Of a DNA stretch of 64,000 bases, positions 32,308-40,558 are shown one piece after another (the stretch's first letter is position 1; each line of letters opens with the position of its first letter). Below the pieces are notes generated by a model, which worked only from the letters and a program-made list of their open reading frames with translations, was not told where the DNA came from and did no database searches. The position numbers and the translations under genes were made by a program. The DNA is from CAG-488 sp051881315 (lineage in GTDB: Bacteria > Bacillota > Clostridia > Oscillospirales > Acutalibacteraceae): contig JBJEPQ010000063.1 of assembly GCA_051881315.1 (NCBI GenBank), positions 1 to 64,000 on the forward strand. Reading direction: 5' to 3'.

Positions 32308-33822
32308 TTACGGCGTAATACTTCCTGTCGCAACCTGAAGAATAATGAGTGCGTCCGAGGAATTGATGTGGCCGTCACCGTTTACATCGGCGTGGAGCCT
32401 GACTGTTTCCGACTGGGACAGGGTGGAAAAGCCTGTGGTATGCTTGAGAACAGCCATTGCGTCAAAGGAATTTGTATAACCGTCACCGTTTACGTCGCCC
32501 GTTGCCTTTGCCACGGTTGTGTTGGTCGACATTGAAGTGTGACATTTGGAACATTCCTTATGCTTGAGACCTGTGCTGTAAATTGACGGATATTTTGTAA
32601 ACACCCAAACAACATTGTGTCCCGTTGCTTTAATTGTCTCGGTATAGCTTGCGCCGCAGGAACAGGTGTATTTTGCCGTTCCGTCCTTTGTGCAGGTAGC
32701 CGCCTTGGTTACTTCCTTTGTATAGGAATGAACGTGAGTTTTGCTCCAAACCGCATAAAGAGTAACGCCGGCGTTTGCGGAATATGTGCTTCCGGGGTTG
32801 TAATCGGTGCCCGTTCCGTCGGACTTTGTGTTCCAGCATTTGAAATCATATCCCGAACGGCTCGGCTTCGCCGAGGAGAGAGTGAGGTTCACTCCGTAGG
32901 TTTTGGTCTGAGCCGCAGGTGCGCCGCTTCCGCCGTTAGCGTTGTAAGTAACGCTGTATGTGTTCGGCTTCCACTGTGCATATAAAACTACCGAACAGCT
33001 TCCGTTTTTAATATTGGAGCTGAGGTCGCTCGGCTTAACTGTATTGTCCTGATCGCTGAATACCTTTCCGCCCGACTGCTGAGTTCCCCAGCCGGCGAAG
33101 GTGTAGCCTGTCTTGTAAATGCCGAAGCCTGACGCATCGCAAAGTCCGTATGGCAATGCGTTATTATATGTCCATTTCTGGGCAAAGCGTGTGTTTCCGC
33201 TGATCTGGTAAATCTCGTTTGAAACAATCTTGTATTTTGACGAGTTGATAGAAGCACCGTTTACATTAAAATAGACGGACAGTATCTTTGCGGTGCTGTT
33301 GTCGCTTGAGGAATTGATATGCACGCAGTACATCGTCCAGTTTATTGCTCCGCATTCGGGACAACCCCATGAGATGTAGGTCGTGGTATTGTGGTGAGCG
33401 TTGTTGTGAGCATAGTCCGTCATTCTGCCGCTTGAATCGTTTCCTCCGCAGAGAATGGCGTGCTGAAAGCTCTTGCAGCTGTTGCAGTAATAGAATACGG
33501 GATCGGCGGCCGAAAGCTTACCGACATTGTCTGACATATATATGTACGGGCCGTCCGTGCTGAGAACATATGAAGTGCCGTATGTGCCCTTGAGAGCATT
33601 GTAAAGATTATAAACCGAACGCTCCATTACATTGATTCCGCCTGCTTTGAGGCAGTTGGAAACATAACCGGCACACATTTCAATTCCGTTGTTCCATGTT
33701 TCTTCCGCATACCTGAGAGCGGCGTTACGATTGTAATCTACTGCGTTTGCGCTGAGATTTCCGACAGGGAAAACAGCAAGCATAAGCGTCAATGTTAATA
33801 ATACGGATATTACTCTTTTCAT
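32308..33822 (-). CDS. Secreted amidase-like protein with InlB-type repeats and C-terminal dockerin
   Basis: 504 residues. A signal peptide (about 1-27, cleavage after SANA) precedes a domain starting VDYNRNAALRYAEETW with EMCAGYVSNCLKAGG (Cys near residue 51) and later histidines (QHAILCGG), which resembles the amidase_6/NlpC-like cysteine hydrolase layout. Two Listeria-Bacteroides (Flg_new/InlB B) repeats follow (about 225-360, each ending in LYAQW or LYAVW), then a Cys-pair module (HSYTKEVTKAATCTKDGTA, YTCSCG). A type I dockerin ends the protein (about 440-504) with two calcium loops DVNGDGYTNSFDA and DVNGDGHINSSDA. It should be exported and bind a cohesin. The enzymatic role is inferred from weak motif similarity. 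Confidence 0.8.
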   Translation of the reverse strand: MKRVISVLLTLTLMLAVFPVGNLSANAVDYNRNAALRYAEETWNNGIEMCAGYVSNCLKAGGINVMERSVYNLYNALKGTYGTSYVLSTDGPYIYMSDNVGKLSAADPVFYYCNSCKSFQHAILCGGNDSSGRMTDYAHNNAHHNTTTYISWGCPECGAINWTMYCVHINSSSDNSTAKILSVYFNVNGASINSSKYKIVSNEIYQISGNTRFAQKWTYNNALPYGLCDASGFGIYKTGYTFAGWGTQQSGGKVFSDQDNTVKPSDLSSNIKNGSCSVVLYAQWKPNTYSVTYNANGGSGAPAAQTKTYGVNLTLSSAKPSRSGYDFKCWNTKSDGTGTDYNPGSTYSANAGVTLYAVWSKTHVHSYTKEVTKAATCTKDGTAKYTCSCGASYTETIKATGHNVVWVFTKYPSIYSTGLKHKECSKCHTSMSTNTTVAKATGDVNGDGYTNSFDAMAVLKHTTGFSTLSQSETVRLHADVNGDGHINSSDALIILQVATGSITP

Positions 33823-33870
33823 ATTCCTTCCTCCGGGAAAAAGGTTAAGCGGTGGATAAATGATGCTTTA

Positions 33871-33899
33871 ATTATAACAGGAAAATGAATAATTGTCAA
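33871..33899 (-). promoter_or_regulatory. Promoter of dockerin-protein gene
   Basis: On the minus strand TTGACA (33899-33894) and TATAAT (33876-33871) are 17 bases apart. A tandem TGTAAC site lies immediately upstream of the -35. Confidence 0.82.
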
Positions 33900-33900
33900 T

Positions 33901-33919
33901 AAGTTACAACAAGTTACAA
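33901..33919. promoter_or_regulatory. Tandem TGTAAC site upstream of the -35 (putative response-regulator box)
   Basis: The sequence AAGTTACAACAAGTTACAA reads on the minus strand as TGTAAC-N4-TGTAAC, a direct repeat with a 10-base period. The proximal copy ends 3 bases before the TTGACA of the dockerin-gene promoter, the usual position of an OmpR-family activator. Confidence 0.5.
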
Positions 33920-34027
33920 AATTTTGGTTCAAAATGCCGGAAAGGTGTTCTTTATTATGGTATATATAGCGGCTAATATTTTTTGAGGCTGTTGAATAAG
34001 AATAAAAGTAACAGAAAAGGCTGTGTC

Positions 34028-34045
34028 TGTAACTTTTTGTAACTT
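34028..34045. promoter_or_regulatory. Second tandem TGTAAC site, opposite orientation
   Basis: TGTAAC-N4-TGTAAC on the plus strand (34028-34033 and 34038-34043), same 10-base period as 33901-33919 but inverted. It lies about 145 bases upstream of the 3D-protein promoter. The rest of the 481-base gap 33823-34303 is AT-rich and non-coding, with one further GTTACA half-site at 34228. Confidence 0.45.
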
Positions 34046-34187
34046 TTTAGGTTTTGCACAAAATTTTCAGCCGCATTAGGGTGTCAAATGCCGTTTTTTG
34101 GCATAAATCGAGCGATTAACCTTTGATTTTGCTTTTTTAATAAAAAAATAATTGTGAAAAGTAAACAAAATCAATTTCGTTTTTTAT

Positions 34188-34216
34188 TTGACAAATTGGC
34201 TATGACTTACTATAAT
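34188..34216 (+). promoter_or_regulatory. Promoter of 3D-domain protein gene
   Basis: TTGACA (34188-34193) and TATAAT (34211-34216) with a 17-base spacer. The ~80-base leader contains a small GGGCTTTGCCC hairpin and CGGATAATTATCCG. Confidence 0.85.
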
Positions 34217-34303
34217 AGGCGGCGTTGGTTACAAACTAACTGAAAAAAACGGGCTTTGCCCTAAATAAAGCGGATAATTATCCGTATAAAAGGAGCTTCC
34301 GAA

Positions 34304-35551
34304 ATGGAAACATTGAAGAAAATCGGCAAGATGATTTCAAAATCAAAGATCAGAGTAATTTCTCTGACTCTTGTTGTTTGTTTCATCGCAGCAACAATCT
34401 ATGCTGCCGCCGCAAACTCATATTCGGTAAAGATCATTGCAGACGACAATGAAATCAATATTGTAACTCTCAGAGAAAACGCAGAGGACATTCTTTCTCA
34501 GGCAAACGTTCAGGTCAATAAGGGCGACGTTGTTGATCTTTCCGATTTCTCAAGCGGATCAAAGTCGACCATCACGGTTTACAGAGCTTGCTCCGTTACG
34601 GTTTACGACAACTCCGAGAACGGCGTTCAGTATCCTGCCGTCGGCTCGGTTGAAAGCTCGCTTGAAAGAAACGGAATAATCCTTAAAGACGGCGACGAGC
34701 TGAGCTGTAACAGAGAAGATGTTGTTTACGAGGGAATGGAGATCGTAATTTCCAGAGCTTTCCCCGTAACGGTCATTGCGGACGGCGAGACCTATAAGCT
34801 CAATATGGCTACGGGTACCGTTGCAGACGCACTTGACAAGGCGGTTGTTACTATCGACGATGACGATATCATCTCCGCTTCGCTCGATACACCGCTCACA
34901 AAGAATATGAAGATCAAGGTTTCAAGAGTAACCTTTAAGGAAAGAACGGCAGACGAGGTTCTTCCCTACACAACCCAGAAGAAGAATAACGCAAGCCTTT
35001 ACACAGATCAGTCAAAGACAATTCAGAAGGGTGTAAACGGACGTCAGACCGTCACCTATAAGGACAAATATGTTGACGGCAAGCTTGTTGAGTCCGTCAA
35101 GGTCAATTCAGTAGTTACAAAGGCTGCAACCGAGCGTATTCTTGAGGTCGGCACAAAGAGACGTCCAACCGTAAGCGCATCGGGCTTCAATACAATTTCA
35201 TGGCTTCAGCCGCCGTCAAGCCTTCAGATCACAAAGAGCGGCGTTCCCACATCATACAAGAGAGTTATCAGAGGAACTGCGTCCGCATATTCGGGCGGCG
35301 GAGTTACCGCAACGGGTAAGTCGGTAAAGCCGGGTTACATTGCGGTCAACCCCAACCAGATCCCCTACGGTACAAAGATGTGGATCGTTTCCGATGACGG
35401 AGCATACGTTTACGGCTACGCTTCGGCAGAGGATACAGGCGGATTTATCTACTGGACCGGCAGCAGCTCGACTGTCTGTGACCTATACTTCTCAACCGAG
35501 GGACAGGCAAGCGCATTCGGCAGACGAGGCGTTACAATCTATATTCTCTGA
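34304..35551 (+). CDS. Cell-wall protein with DUF348 repeats, G5 and 3D domains (YabE/YuiC-like)
   Basis: 415 residues: one N-terminal transmembrane/signal helix (about 18-38), three DUF348-type repeats (about 42-85, 95-140 and 150-200, each ending before a V/I-rich edge such as MEIVISRAFPVTVI), a G5-like stretch (about 205-285 with TIQKGVNGRQTVTYKD), and a C-terminal 3D domain. The 3D domain holds the aspartates in ASAEDTGG and CDLYF and the segment VNPNQIPYGT. This architecture belongs to the resuscitation-promoting/stationary-phase muralytic group related to MltA-type lytic transglycosylases. It is expected outside the membrane, cutting peptidoglycan. AAGGAG precedes the ATG. Confidence 0.9.
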   Translation: METLKKIGKMISKSKIRVISLTLVVCFIAATIYAAAANSYSVKIIADDNEINIVTLRENAEDILSQANVQVNKGDVVDLSDFSSGSKSTITVYRACSVTVYDNSENGVQYPAVGSVESSLERNGIILKDGDELSCNREDVVYEGMEIVISRAFPVTVIADGETYKLNMATGTVADALDKAVVTIDDDDIISASLDTPLTKNMKIKVSRVTFKERTADEVLPYTTQKKNNASLYTDQSKTIQKGVNGRQTVTYKDKYVDGKLVESVKVNSVVTKAATERILEVGTKRRPTVSASGFNTISWLQPPSSLQITKSGVPTSYKRVIRGTASAYSGGGVTATGKSVKPGYIAVNPNQIPYGTKMWIVSDDGAYVYGYASAEDTGGFIYWTGSSSTVCDLYFSTEGQASAFGRRGVTIYIL

Positions 35552-35568
35552 TCAAATTAAAGAGTTTG

Positions 35569-35602
35569 CACCCTCTTCTTCGGGAGAGGGTGTTCTTCTT
35601 GG
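35569..35602 (+). terminator. Terminator with UUCG tetraloop
   Basis: A 10-bp stem (CACCCTCTTC, 35569-35578, with GGAGAGGGTG, 35583-35592, one wobble) closed by a C-UUCG-G tetraloop, followed by TTCTTCTT. Confidence 0.8.
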
Positions 35603-35610
35603 CTTGCAGT

Positions 35611-35640
35611 TGTTTAGATTTTAGACGATTAAACCTTAAA
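35611..35640. repeat. Degenerate heptad repeat
   Basis: TTTAGATTTTAGACG followed by ATTAAACC matches the TTAGAYN arrays at 9436, 9809 and 13199, and is likewise next to a terminator. Confidence 0.5.
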
Positions 35641-35680
35641 GTTTGTAAAAACCTTGTCAGCCGTAAATGATTGTTTTTCC

Positions 35681-35708
35681 TTGCAACATTTTTAATTTGT
35701 GATATAAT
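35681..35708 (+). promoter_or_regulatory. Promoter of YczE/YitT-like gene
   Basis: TTGCAA (35681-35686) and TATAAT (35703-35708) with a 16-base spacer. Confidence 0.6.
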
Positions 35709-35735
35709 GGTTGAAAATGTTTTTCGGAGGATTTT

Positions 35736-36434
35736 ATGTCGGGCAAAAAAATTACACTTCATTCGGAATTTACATATGCTGCGTCAATTATTCTGCTGTC
35801 TTTTGCCGTTGCGATGGTCAGTGCCGCTGATTTCGGTGTTTCAATGATTGTTGCGCCTGCTTACATAATCAGCCAAAAGCTGAGCTTCCTTTCTTTCGGT
35901 CAGGGCGAATATCTTGTTCAAAGCATATTGTTTATTGTTTTCTGCATACTGATGAAAAAGGTGAAGCTCGTTTATTTCAGCTCGTTTGCAACGTGTCTTA
36001 TTTACGGAGCTGTGCTTGACCTGTGGCGCACGGTGATTCCCGTTCTTAATCCTGAGCTCACGGCTCCCGGCTCAATGTCAATGTGGCTTCGTATAGTTCT
36101 CTTTTCCGCAGGAATGTTGCTGACCTCATTTTCCGTTATGCTCTGCTACAAGACTTATCTGTATCCGCAGGTGTACGACTTCTTCGTCAAAGGAGTAAGT
36201 GAAAAATACGGCAGAGACAGGACTAAGTTCAAAATTGCCTTTGATTTCAGCTGTCTTGCCCTGTCCTGCATACTCACCTTTGTTTTTTTCAGGAAATTGG
36301 TGGGAGTGGGAGTCGGCACACTCATTATGACGGCTCTCAACGGATTTGTTATCGGCTTTTTCGACAGGCTTTTTGATAAATATGTTGATCTCAAGCCTCT
36401 TTTTCCGAAATTTGCCGCAAAGTTTGATTTATAA
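35736..36434 (+). CDS. YitT/YczE family (DUF6198-like) membrane protein
   Basis: 232 residues with five to six hydrophobic helices. Segments such as FGVSMIVAPAYIISQKL, FGQGEYLVQSILFIVFC and VGVGTLIMTALNGFVIGFFDRL match the family of integral membrane proteins annotated YczE/YyaS/YitT, whose function is unknown. CGGAGG precedes the ATG. It stands between a terminator and a separately promoted lipoprotein gene, so it is probably monocistronic. Confidence 0.75.
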   Translation: MSGKKITLHSEFTYAASIILLSFAVAMVSAADFGVSMIVAPAYIISQKLSFLSFGQGEYLVQSILFIVFCILMKKVKLVYFSSFATCLIYGAVLDLWRTVIPVLNPELTAPGSMSMWLRIVLFSAGMLLTSFSVMLCYKTYLYPQVYDFFVKGVSEKYGRDRTKFKIAFDFSCLALSCILTFVFFRKLVGVGVGTLIMTALNGFVIGFFDRLFDKYVDLKPLFPKFAAKFDL

Positions 36435-36465
36435 AATCGTTATAAAGAATTAACAAATAATTCAC

Positions 36466-36494
36466 TTGAAATTACGGCTGAAATGTTGTATGCT
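36466..36494 (+). promoter_or_regulatory. Probable promoter of lipoprotein-SDR pair
   Basis: TTGAAA (36466-36471) and TATGCT (36489-36494), 17-base spacer, 62 bases upstream of the start codon. Confidence 0.5.
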
Positions 36495-36556
36495 TATATC
36501 ACAGGGAAACGATGAATATGAATTGTTTTCTCAGATACATACGGAGGTATAATACT

Positions 36557-37495
36557 ATGAAAAAAAGTTTATGTATAGTTCTTTCGGCACTTATGATTGC
36601 CGTTTCCTTTGCCGCCTGCGGTAAAAAGATTGTCAACGAAAACACTACTACCAAGGTTGATGAAAACGGCTCTGCTTACGTCGAGGTCACCGATAAGGAC
36701 GGAAAAACAGTCACTTCGGTTCTTTCCGATAAGGAAAAATCAGAGATCGAAAAGCAGGCCGAAAAGAGCAACGCAAAGACAACGACGATGGATGCATTAA
36801 AGGCTTCCGAGGCTTTATCTCAAATTGGCAACGATTTGTCGGGAATGGCTAATTTGGATGAGGAGAATTTCCAGTCCGATAAGGAAGCTCTTGTTAAACC
36901 GGGTACGGATATCAAGAAAACAAGTCTGCGTGACGATGTAATCGTCAAGGCGTTGGAGTCCGGAAAGTTTACTTTGAATATGACGCTCAAAGCGGCTAAC
37001 GGCGAGGACACTCCCGTAACTCTTGTTGTAAATAGCAAAAAAATGGCGGCGGATATGTCTATGCCTTTGCAGGGTTCAAATGCGGATCATCTAAAGGTCA
37101 GAATGATTATTGATGGTGACTCCGTTTATGCAGTTTTGCCGGACTACAAATGGTATTTCCAAATTCCGTCCGATGATATCGGCAGTATGGATGAGCTGAA
37201 AAATATTACAAGCTCCGACGGAACATATGTCGGTTCAACAAAGGTTAAGATCAACGGTGAGGATCATACATGCGAGGAATACAAATCCTCAGACGGAACT
37301 GTAATCAAATATTATTTCAACAGCAAAAATGAGTGGAAACGTGTGGAGGGCATCAACGGTGACGAGGTTGCAATCTATGAAATCTCTTCATTCTCAAACA
37401 AGGCTGACGAGAGTATGTTCTCACTCAAGGGATATGCAGATATGTCGCCTCTGCTCGGACAGATGGATATGGTAACAACAACGAAGAAAAAGTAA
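36557..37495 (+). CDS. Uncharacterised lipoprotein
   Basis: 312 residues. A lipoprotein signal (KKSLCIVLSALMIAVS, lipobox SFAAC, Cys at residue 20) precedes an acidic and lysine-rich linker and a C-terminal beta-rich part with GKFTLNMTLKAANG, YAVLPDYKWYFQIP and VKINGEDHTCEEYKSSDGT. The pattern resembles outer-surface lipoproteins of the LolA/LppX fold, but similarity by eye is weak. The ATG at 36557 follows CGGAGG with 9 bases spacing. Its stop overlaps the next gene start (TAATG). No function is claimed. Confidence 0.7.
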   Translation: MKKSLCIVLSALMIAVSFAACGKKIVNENTTTKVDENGSAYVEVTDKDGKTVTSVLSDKEKSEIEKQAEKSNAKTTTMDALKASEALSQIGNDLSGMANLDEENFQSDKEALVKPGTDIKKTSLRDDVIVKALESGKFTLNMTLKAANGEDTPVTLVVNSKKMAADMSMPLQGSNADHLKVRMIIDGDSVYAVLPDYKWYFQIPSDDIGSMDELKNITSSDGTYVGSTKVKINGEDHTCEEYKSSDGTVIKYYFNSKNEWKRVEGINGDEVAIYEISSFSNKADESMFSLKGYADMSPLLGQMDMVTTTKKK

Positions 37496-38223
37496 TGAGA
37501 AACGTACTGATAACAGGCTCTGCGAGGGGCATTGGCGCACAGACGGCGAAGCTCTTTGCCGCAGAGGGATACAATGTAATCGTAAATTACAACACAAGTG
37601 AAAAAGAGGCCGCTGAGACTTGTCGTGAGATAAGGCTCGGCGGCGGCAATTCTGTAATGATACAGGCGGATGTTTCCAAGCGAAGCGAAGCCGAAAGACT
37701 TTTTGCCGAAGCTAAAAGGGAGTTCGGAGCGATTGATACGATTGTGAATAATGCAGGCATAGCGCAGATTAAGCTTTTCACCGATGTCACCGATGAGGAC
37801 TACGACAGAATGTTTGACTGCAATGTCAGGAGCGTTTTCAACTGCTGTCAGCTTGCTCTGCCCGATATGATACACAATAAATTCGGCAGGATAATCAACG
37901 TTTCCTCTATGTGGGGAATTGCGGGAGCGTCCTGTGAGGTTATCTATTCTGCGTCAAAATCGGCGATAATCGGCTTTACCAAGGCTTTGGCAAGGGAGGT
38001 TGCTCCGTCGGGAATAACCGTTAATGCGGTTGCGCCCGGAGTTATCGACACCCCGATGAACGGCGGATTTGACAGAGAAACCGTAAATACGCTTGTGGAG
38101 GAAACTCCCGTTGGCAGGCTCGGCACACCCGAAGATGTGGCAAGGGCGATTTTTTTCCTTGCCGATGAAAAATCGGGATTTATCACCGCCCAGACGCTGG
38201 GCATTGACGGAGGATTTATTTAA
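37495..38223 (+). CDS. SDR family oxidoreductase (FabG/YmfI-like)
   Basis: 242 residues of the classical short-chain dehydrogenase fold. Cofactor motif TGSARGIGAQ at residues 7-16, NNAGIAQ near 86, catalytic Ser in NVSSMWG near 138 and Tyr-x3-Lys in IYSASKSA near 152, then APGVIDTPM. This resembles 3-oxoacyl-ACP reductase and the FabG-like YmfI. No fatty-acid genes are nearby, so the substrate is open. It is translationally coupled to the preceding lipoprotein gene, an unexplained pairing. Confidence 0.88.
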   Translation: MRNVLITGSARGIGAQTAKLFAAEGYNVIVNYNTSEKEAAETCREIRLGGGNSVMIQADVSKRSEAERLFAEAKREFGAIDTIVNNAGIAQIKLFTDVTDEDYDRMFDCNVRSVFNCCQLALPDMIHNKFGRIINVSSMWGIAGASCEVIYSASKSAIIGFTKALAREVAPSGITVNAVAPGVIDTPMNGGFDRETVNTLVEETPVGRLGTPEDVARAIFFLADEKSGFITAQTLGIDGGFI

Positions 38224-38258
38224 GTTTACGTTTTTATACATTTTGTAGAAAAAGATTC

Positions 38259-38287
38259 TTGATTTTATTGTTAATATGTGTTAGAAT
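38259..38287 (+). promoter_or_regulatory. Promoter of zinc-ribbon membrane protein gene
   Basis: TTGATT (38259-38264) and TAGAAT (38282-38287) with a 17-base spacer, 29 bases before the start codon. Confidence 0.6.
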
Positions 38288-38316
38288 ATCCCATATACTA
38301 AAAGGGAGGAATCCTA

Positions 38317-39147
38317 ATGGCTGTTTGTCCTAAATGCGGCAGAAAACTTAAACTCACCGATATCAAGCCGACTTGTCCGGGCTGCGGTGTTAATTTGCTT
38401 TATTACAAGATTGAAGAAAGACTTGAGGTTGACGCTATCAACGCCGAGCTTGAGCACGCAAAAACTCAGAAAAGAGTTGACCGTGCCAAGGACGCGATCT
38501 TCGGAACGCCTCTTGCAATAGTCAGAATGGTGCTTCTTGTGCTCGTTGTCGGAATGTTCTTTGTTCCGCTTGCAACGTTCCATGCGGTAGGCCCTTATTT
38601 TGACAATACTTCAACTCTGAACGCACTTGAGATTTACAATGCGGTTTCTTCGATCGACTTTGACGGTATGATGGTGCTTGCAGGTTCTCCCGTACTTAAA
38701 TCAAGCATGATGTTCCTTGCAATCTCCGGTGTAACAATCATTGTATCCGTGTTCTGCGCTCTGCTTGAGCTGATCTTCAGCTTCCTTTCAAGCTCGCCTC
38801 ACGGTTTTTCGAGAAACATTATCTTAGCTTCTCTCGGAATCGTATCCGCAGTTGCATCTCTTATTACATACAACAAGTTCCTTGTAAGTATTCAGGAGGC
38901 TCTCGGCGGACTTGTAACAGGCTCTGTTCAGGTCGGAATTTACCTTGTTATTGCGGCATTTGTGCTTTGCATTGTTATCAACATTATCATCAAGGTAAAG
39001 AAATCTCCCGTTAAGTACACCCAGTCATATGTTGACAGCGTTCCCTATGAGGAGTTTGTCGAGCACTTCGGTGACAAGAAGTACGATATGGCGTCTCTTG
39101 AGGCTATCAAGGAAGAAATGGATAAGTACAAGGTTGTGGAGGAATAA
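38317..39147 (+). CDS. Membrane protein with N-terminal zinc ribbon
   Basis: 276 residues. The N-terminus has two CxxC pairs (CPKCGRKLKL and CPGCGVN, residues 4-26) forming a zinc ribbon, then a charged helix (about 30-65) and four hydrophobic helices (about 68-90, 128-150, 160-185 and 205-232), ending in an acidic cytosolic tail. The layout suggests a membrane protein with a cytosolic zinc-binding head. No family function is recognised. GGGAGGA precedes the ATG. Monocistronic with its own terminator. Confidence 0.72.
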   Translation: MAVCPKCGRKLKLTDIKPTCPGCGVNLLYYKIEERLEVDAINAELEHAKTQKRVDRAKDAIFGTPLAIVRMVLLVLVVGMFFVPLATFHAVGPYFDNTSTLNALEIYNAVSSIDFDGMMVLAGSPVLKSSMMFLAISGVTIIVSVFCALLELIFSFLSSSPHGFSRNIILASLGIVSAVASLITYNKFLVSIQEALGGLVTGSVQVGIYLVIAAFVLCIVINIIIKVKKSPVKYTQSYVDSVPYEEFVEHFGDKKYDMASLEAIKEEMDKYKVVEE

Positions 39148-39175
39148 TCCGCAGATTTTCTACAAGCATAAAAAT

Positions 39176-39230
39176 AACGGTTATAAAGCTTTCAAGCGTT
39201 TTGCTTTGGACTTTATAACCGTTTTTGTTT
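39176..39230 (+). terminator. Terminator
   Basis: A 13-bp stem (AACGGTTATAAAG, 39176-39188, with 39211-39223) followed by TTTGTTTTATTT. Its loop contains a second small CAAGC/GCTTTG helix. It serves the zinc-ribbon gene and possibly the convergent YdjC gene. Confidence 0.8.
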
Positions 39231-40105
39231 TATTTCTTGAGCTTTACAAGGTCACGGTAGCTGATAAGTTTAATGTTATGCTCGTCAAACGCCTTGTAAA
39301 TGTCGGGATCCTTCATTATGAGATATTCCCAGTAGCGTCTTTCCCATCTGCCCGTGATGGCTTTCATCTCGTCGGTCGGGAGGGCTGGGTGTATGTATGT
39401 CTCGCAGAAGCCGTCGGGAATGGCGGTGAGGTAGTCGATAAAGTTCTTTTTAAACTCATCGTATGAGTCGCCGCTCTCGATGCTTTCGGGGAAGATCAGG
39501 TAGTCGGGCATTATAACATTGTTGATCTTGCCGAACATACCTGAAAAAATGCAGGCCGCCTTGAAAAGCCACATAGGTGTACCCTTTGGGCACTGAGACT
39601 CAAGCGGCTTTGAAAACATTCGGAAAGGATAACCCTTCTTGCCGCAGATGGCAAGTGTTTTCGGCAGCATTTTCAGCTTGCCGTTAAGTCCGTAAAGTGC
39701 GCCCATGTGTGAGTCAACGTGAGACGGCTTCATGCCCTTTTTCTCGCAGTATTCGATCTGAGCCAAGGTCTCGGCACAGGCTTCGTCGTATGTGCAGTGA
39801 GCTTCAAAATCCTCGCTTTCGGGCCACATTCTGCCCTCGGGAGTTCTGATGCTCTTGCCGTCCGTGAGAGGTCCCCACGGGAAACGGTCCTTCCACTCGT
39901 TAGTGTGTGTCAGGTGTACGCCGATAGCGTACTGAGGATGATTTTTTGCAAATTCAATCGCTTCGTCTGCGCCGGGGCAGGGAGTCATAATTGTAGAGGA
40001 AAGAAGATTTCCGCTTTCAAAAAGCTCCATGCAAGCTTCGTTTGCCGAGTGGCAAAGTCCGAAGTCGTCGGCGTTTATAATAAGATATTTACTGATAATT
40101 ATCAC
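39230..40105 (-). CDS. ChbG/YdjC family carbohydrate deacetylase
   Basis: About 288-291 residues. Family motifs: YLIINADDFGLCHSAN with the metal-binding Asp, IGVHLTHTNEW, PSHVDSHMGALYG and the C-terminal ETYIHPALP with another His. YdjC enzymes remove acetyl groups from chito- or other oligosaccharides. The only GTG (40105) overlaps the ribosome site AGGAG (40109-40105); the best-placed codon is ATC at 40096 (8 bases after AGGAG), where relatives carry ATG. The true start is therefore uncertain, perhaps ATT or ATC. A PfkB-kinase remnant lies upstream in the opposite orientation. Confidence 0.85.
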   Translation of the reverse strand: MIIISKYLIINADDFGLCHSANEACMELFESGNLLSSTIMTPCPGADEAIEFAKNHPQYAIGVHLTHTNEWKDRFPWGPLTDGKSIRTPEGRMWPESEDFEAHCTYDEACAETLAQIEYCEKKGMKPSHVDSHMGALYGLNGKLKMLPKTLAICGKKGYPFRMFSKPLESQCPKGTPMWLFKAACIFSGMFGKINNVIMPDYLIFPESIESGDSYDEFKKNFIDYLTAIPDGFCETYIHPALPTDEMKAITGRWERRYWEYLIMKDPDIYKAFDEHNIKLISYRDLVKLKK

Positions 40106-40250
40106 TCCTGTTTTTTATCCGCAGAAACGGATTACGTGGATACATATATATTACTATATCGTTCCAAAAAAAGCAAGCACTTTAAATATACAAACCGCTT
40201 GAAAAATATAAACTCTTAATATATAATTTAATATAGAAAGGGTGGTTACC

Positions 40251-40558
40251 GTGAAAAAAATGATATCACCGCCCTCGGTGAAATTCTGATAGATTTTGTA
40301 CCGAACGGGACGGACGCAGACGTTTTCTTCAAGGGTGAAAATCTGCATATTCCGTCCGTTGCGGCGAAAACAGTTGATACAACGGGAGCAGGCGATATCT
40401 TCTTCGGCACATTTGTCAGCGAGTTTGTCAAAAGCGGAAAAAGACTTGATGAGCTGACATTTGAAAATGCCGTGGATTTCACGAAAAAAGCAGTATTGAT
40501 ATCGGGTAAAAGCACGGAAAAACACGGCGCAATAGCTTCTATCCCGGATATGATCTGA
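40251..40558 (+). pseudogene. PfkB-family sugar kinase remnant with internal deletion
   Basis: A GTG with GGGTGG upstream begins at 40251, but the coding frame (from AAT at 40259) is one base off; eight instead of seven A's would give MKKNDITALGEILIDF, the usual N-terminus of fructokinases. After about 17 residues the frame jumps to the C-terminal part: KTVDTTGAGDIFFGTFVSEF with the catalytic Asp motif, then a normal end at TGA 40556-40558. Some 200-220 residues of the usual ~320 are missing. The deletion junction lies near 40310-40320. No function is possible for a kinase without its substrate domain. Confidence 0.85.
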
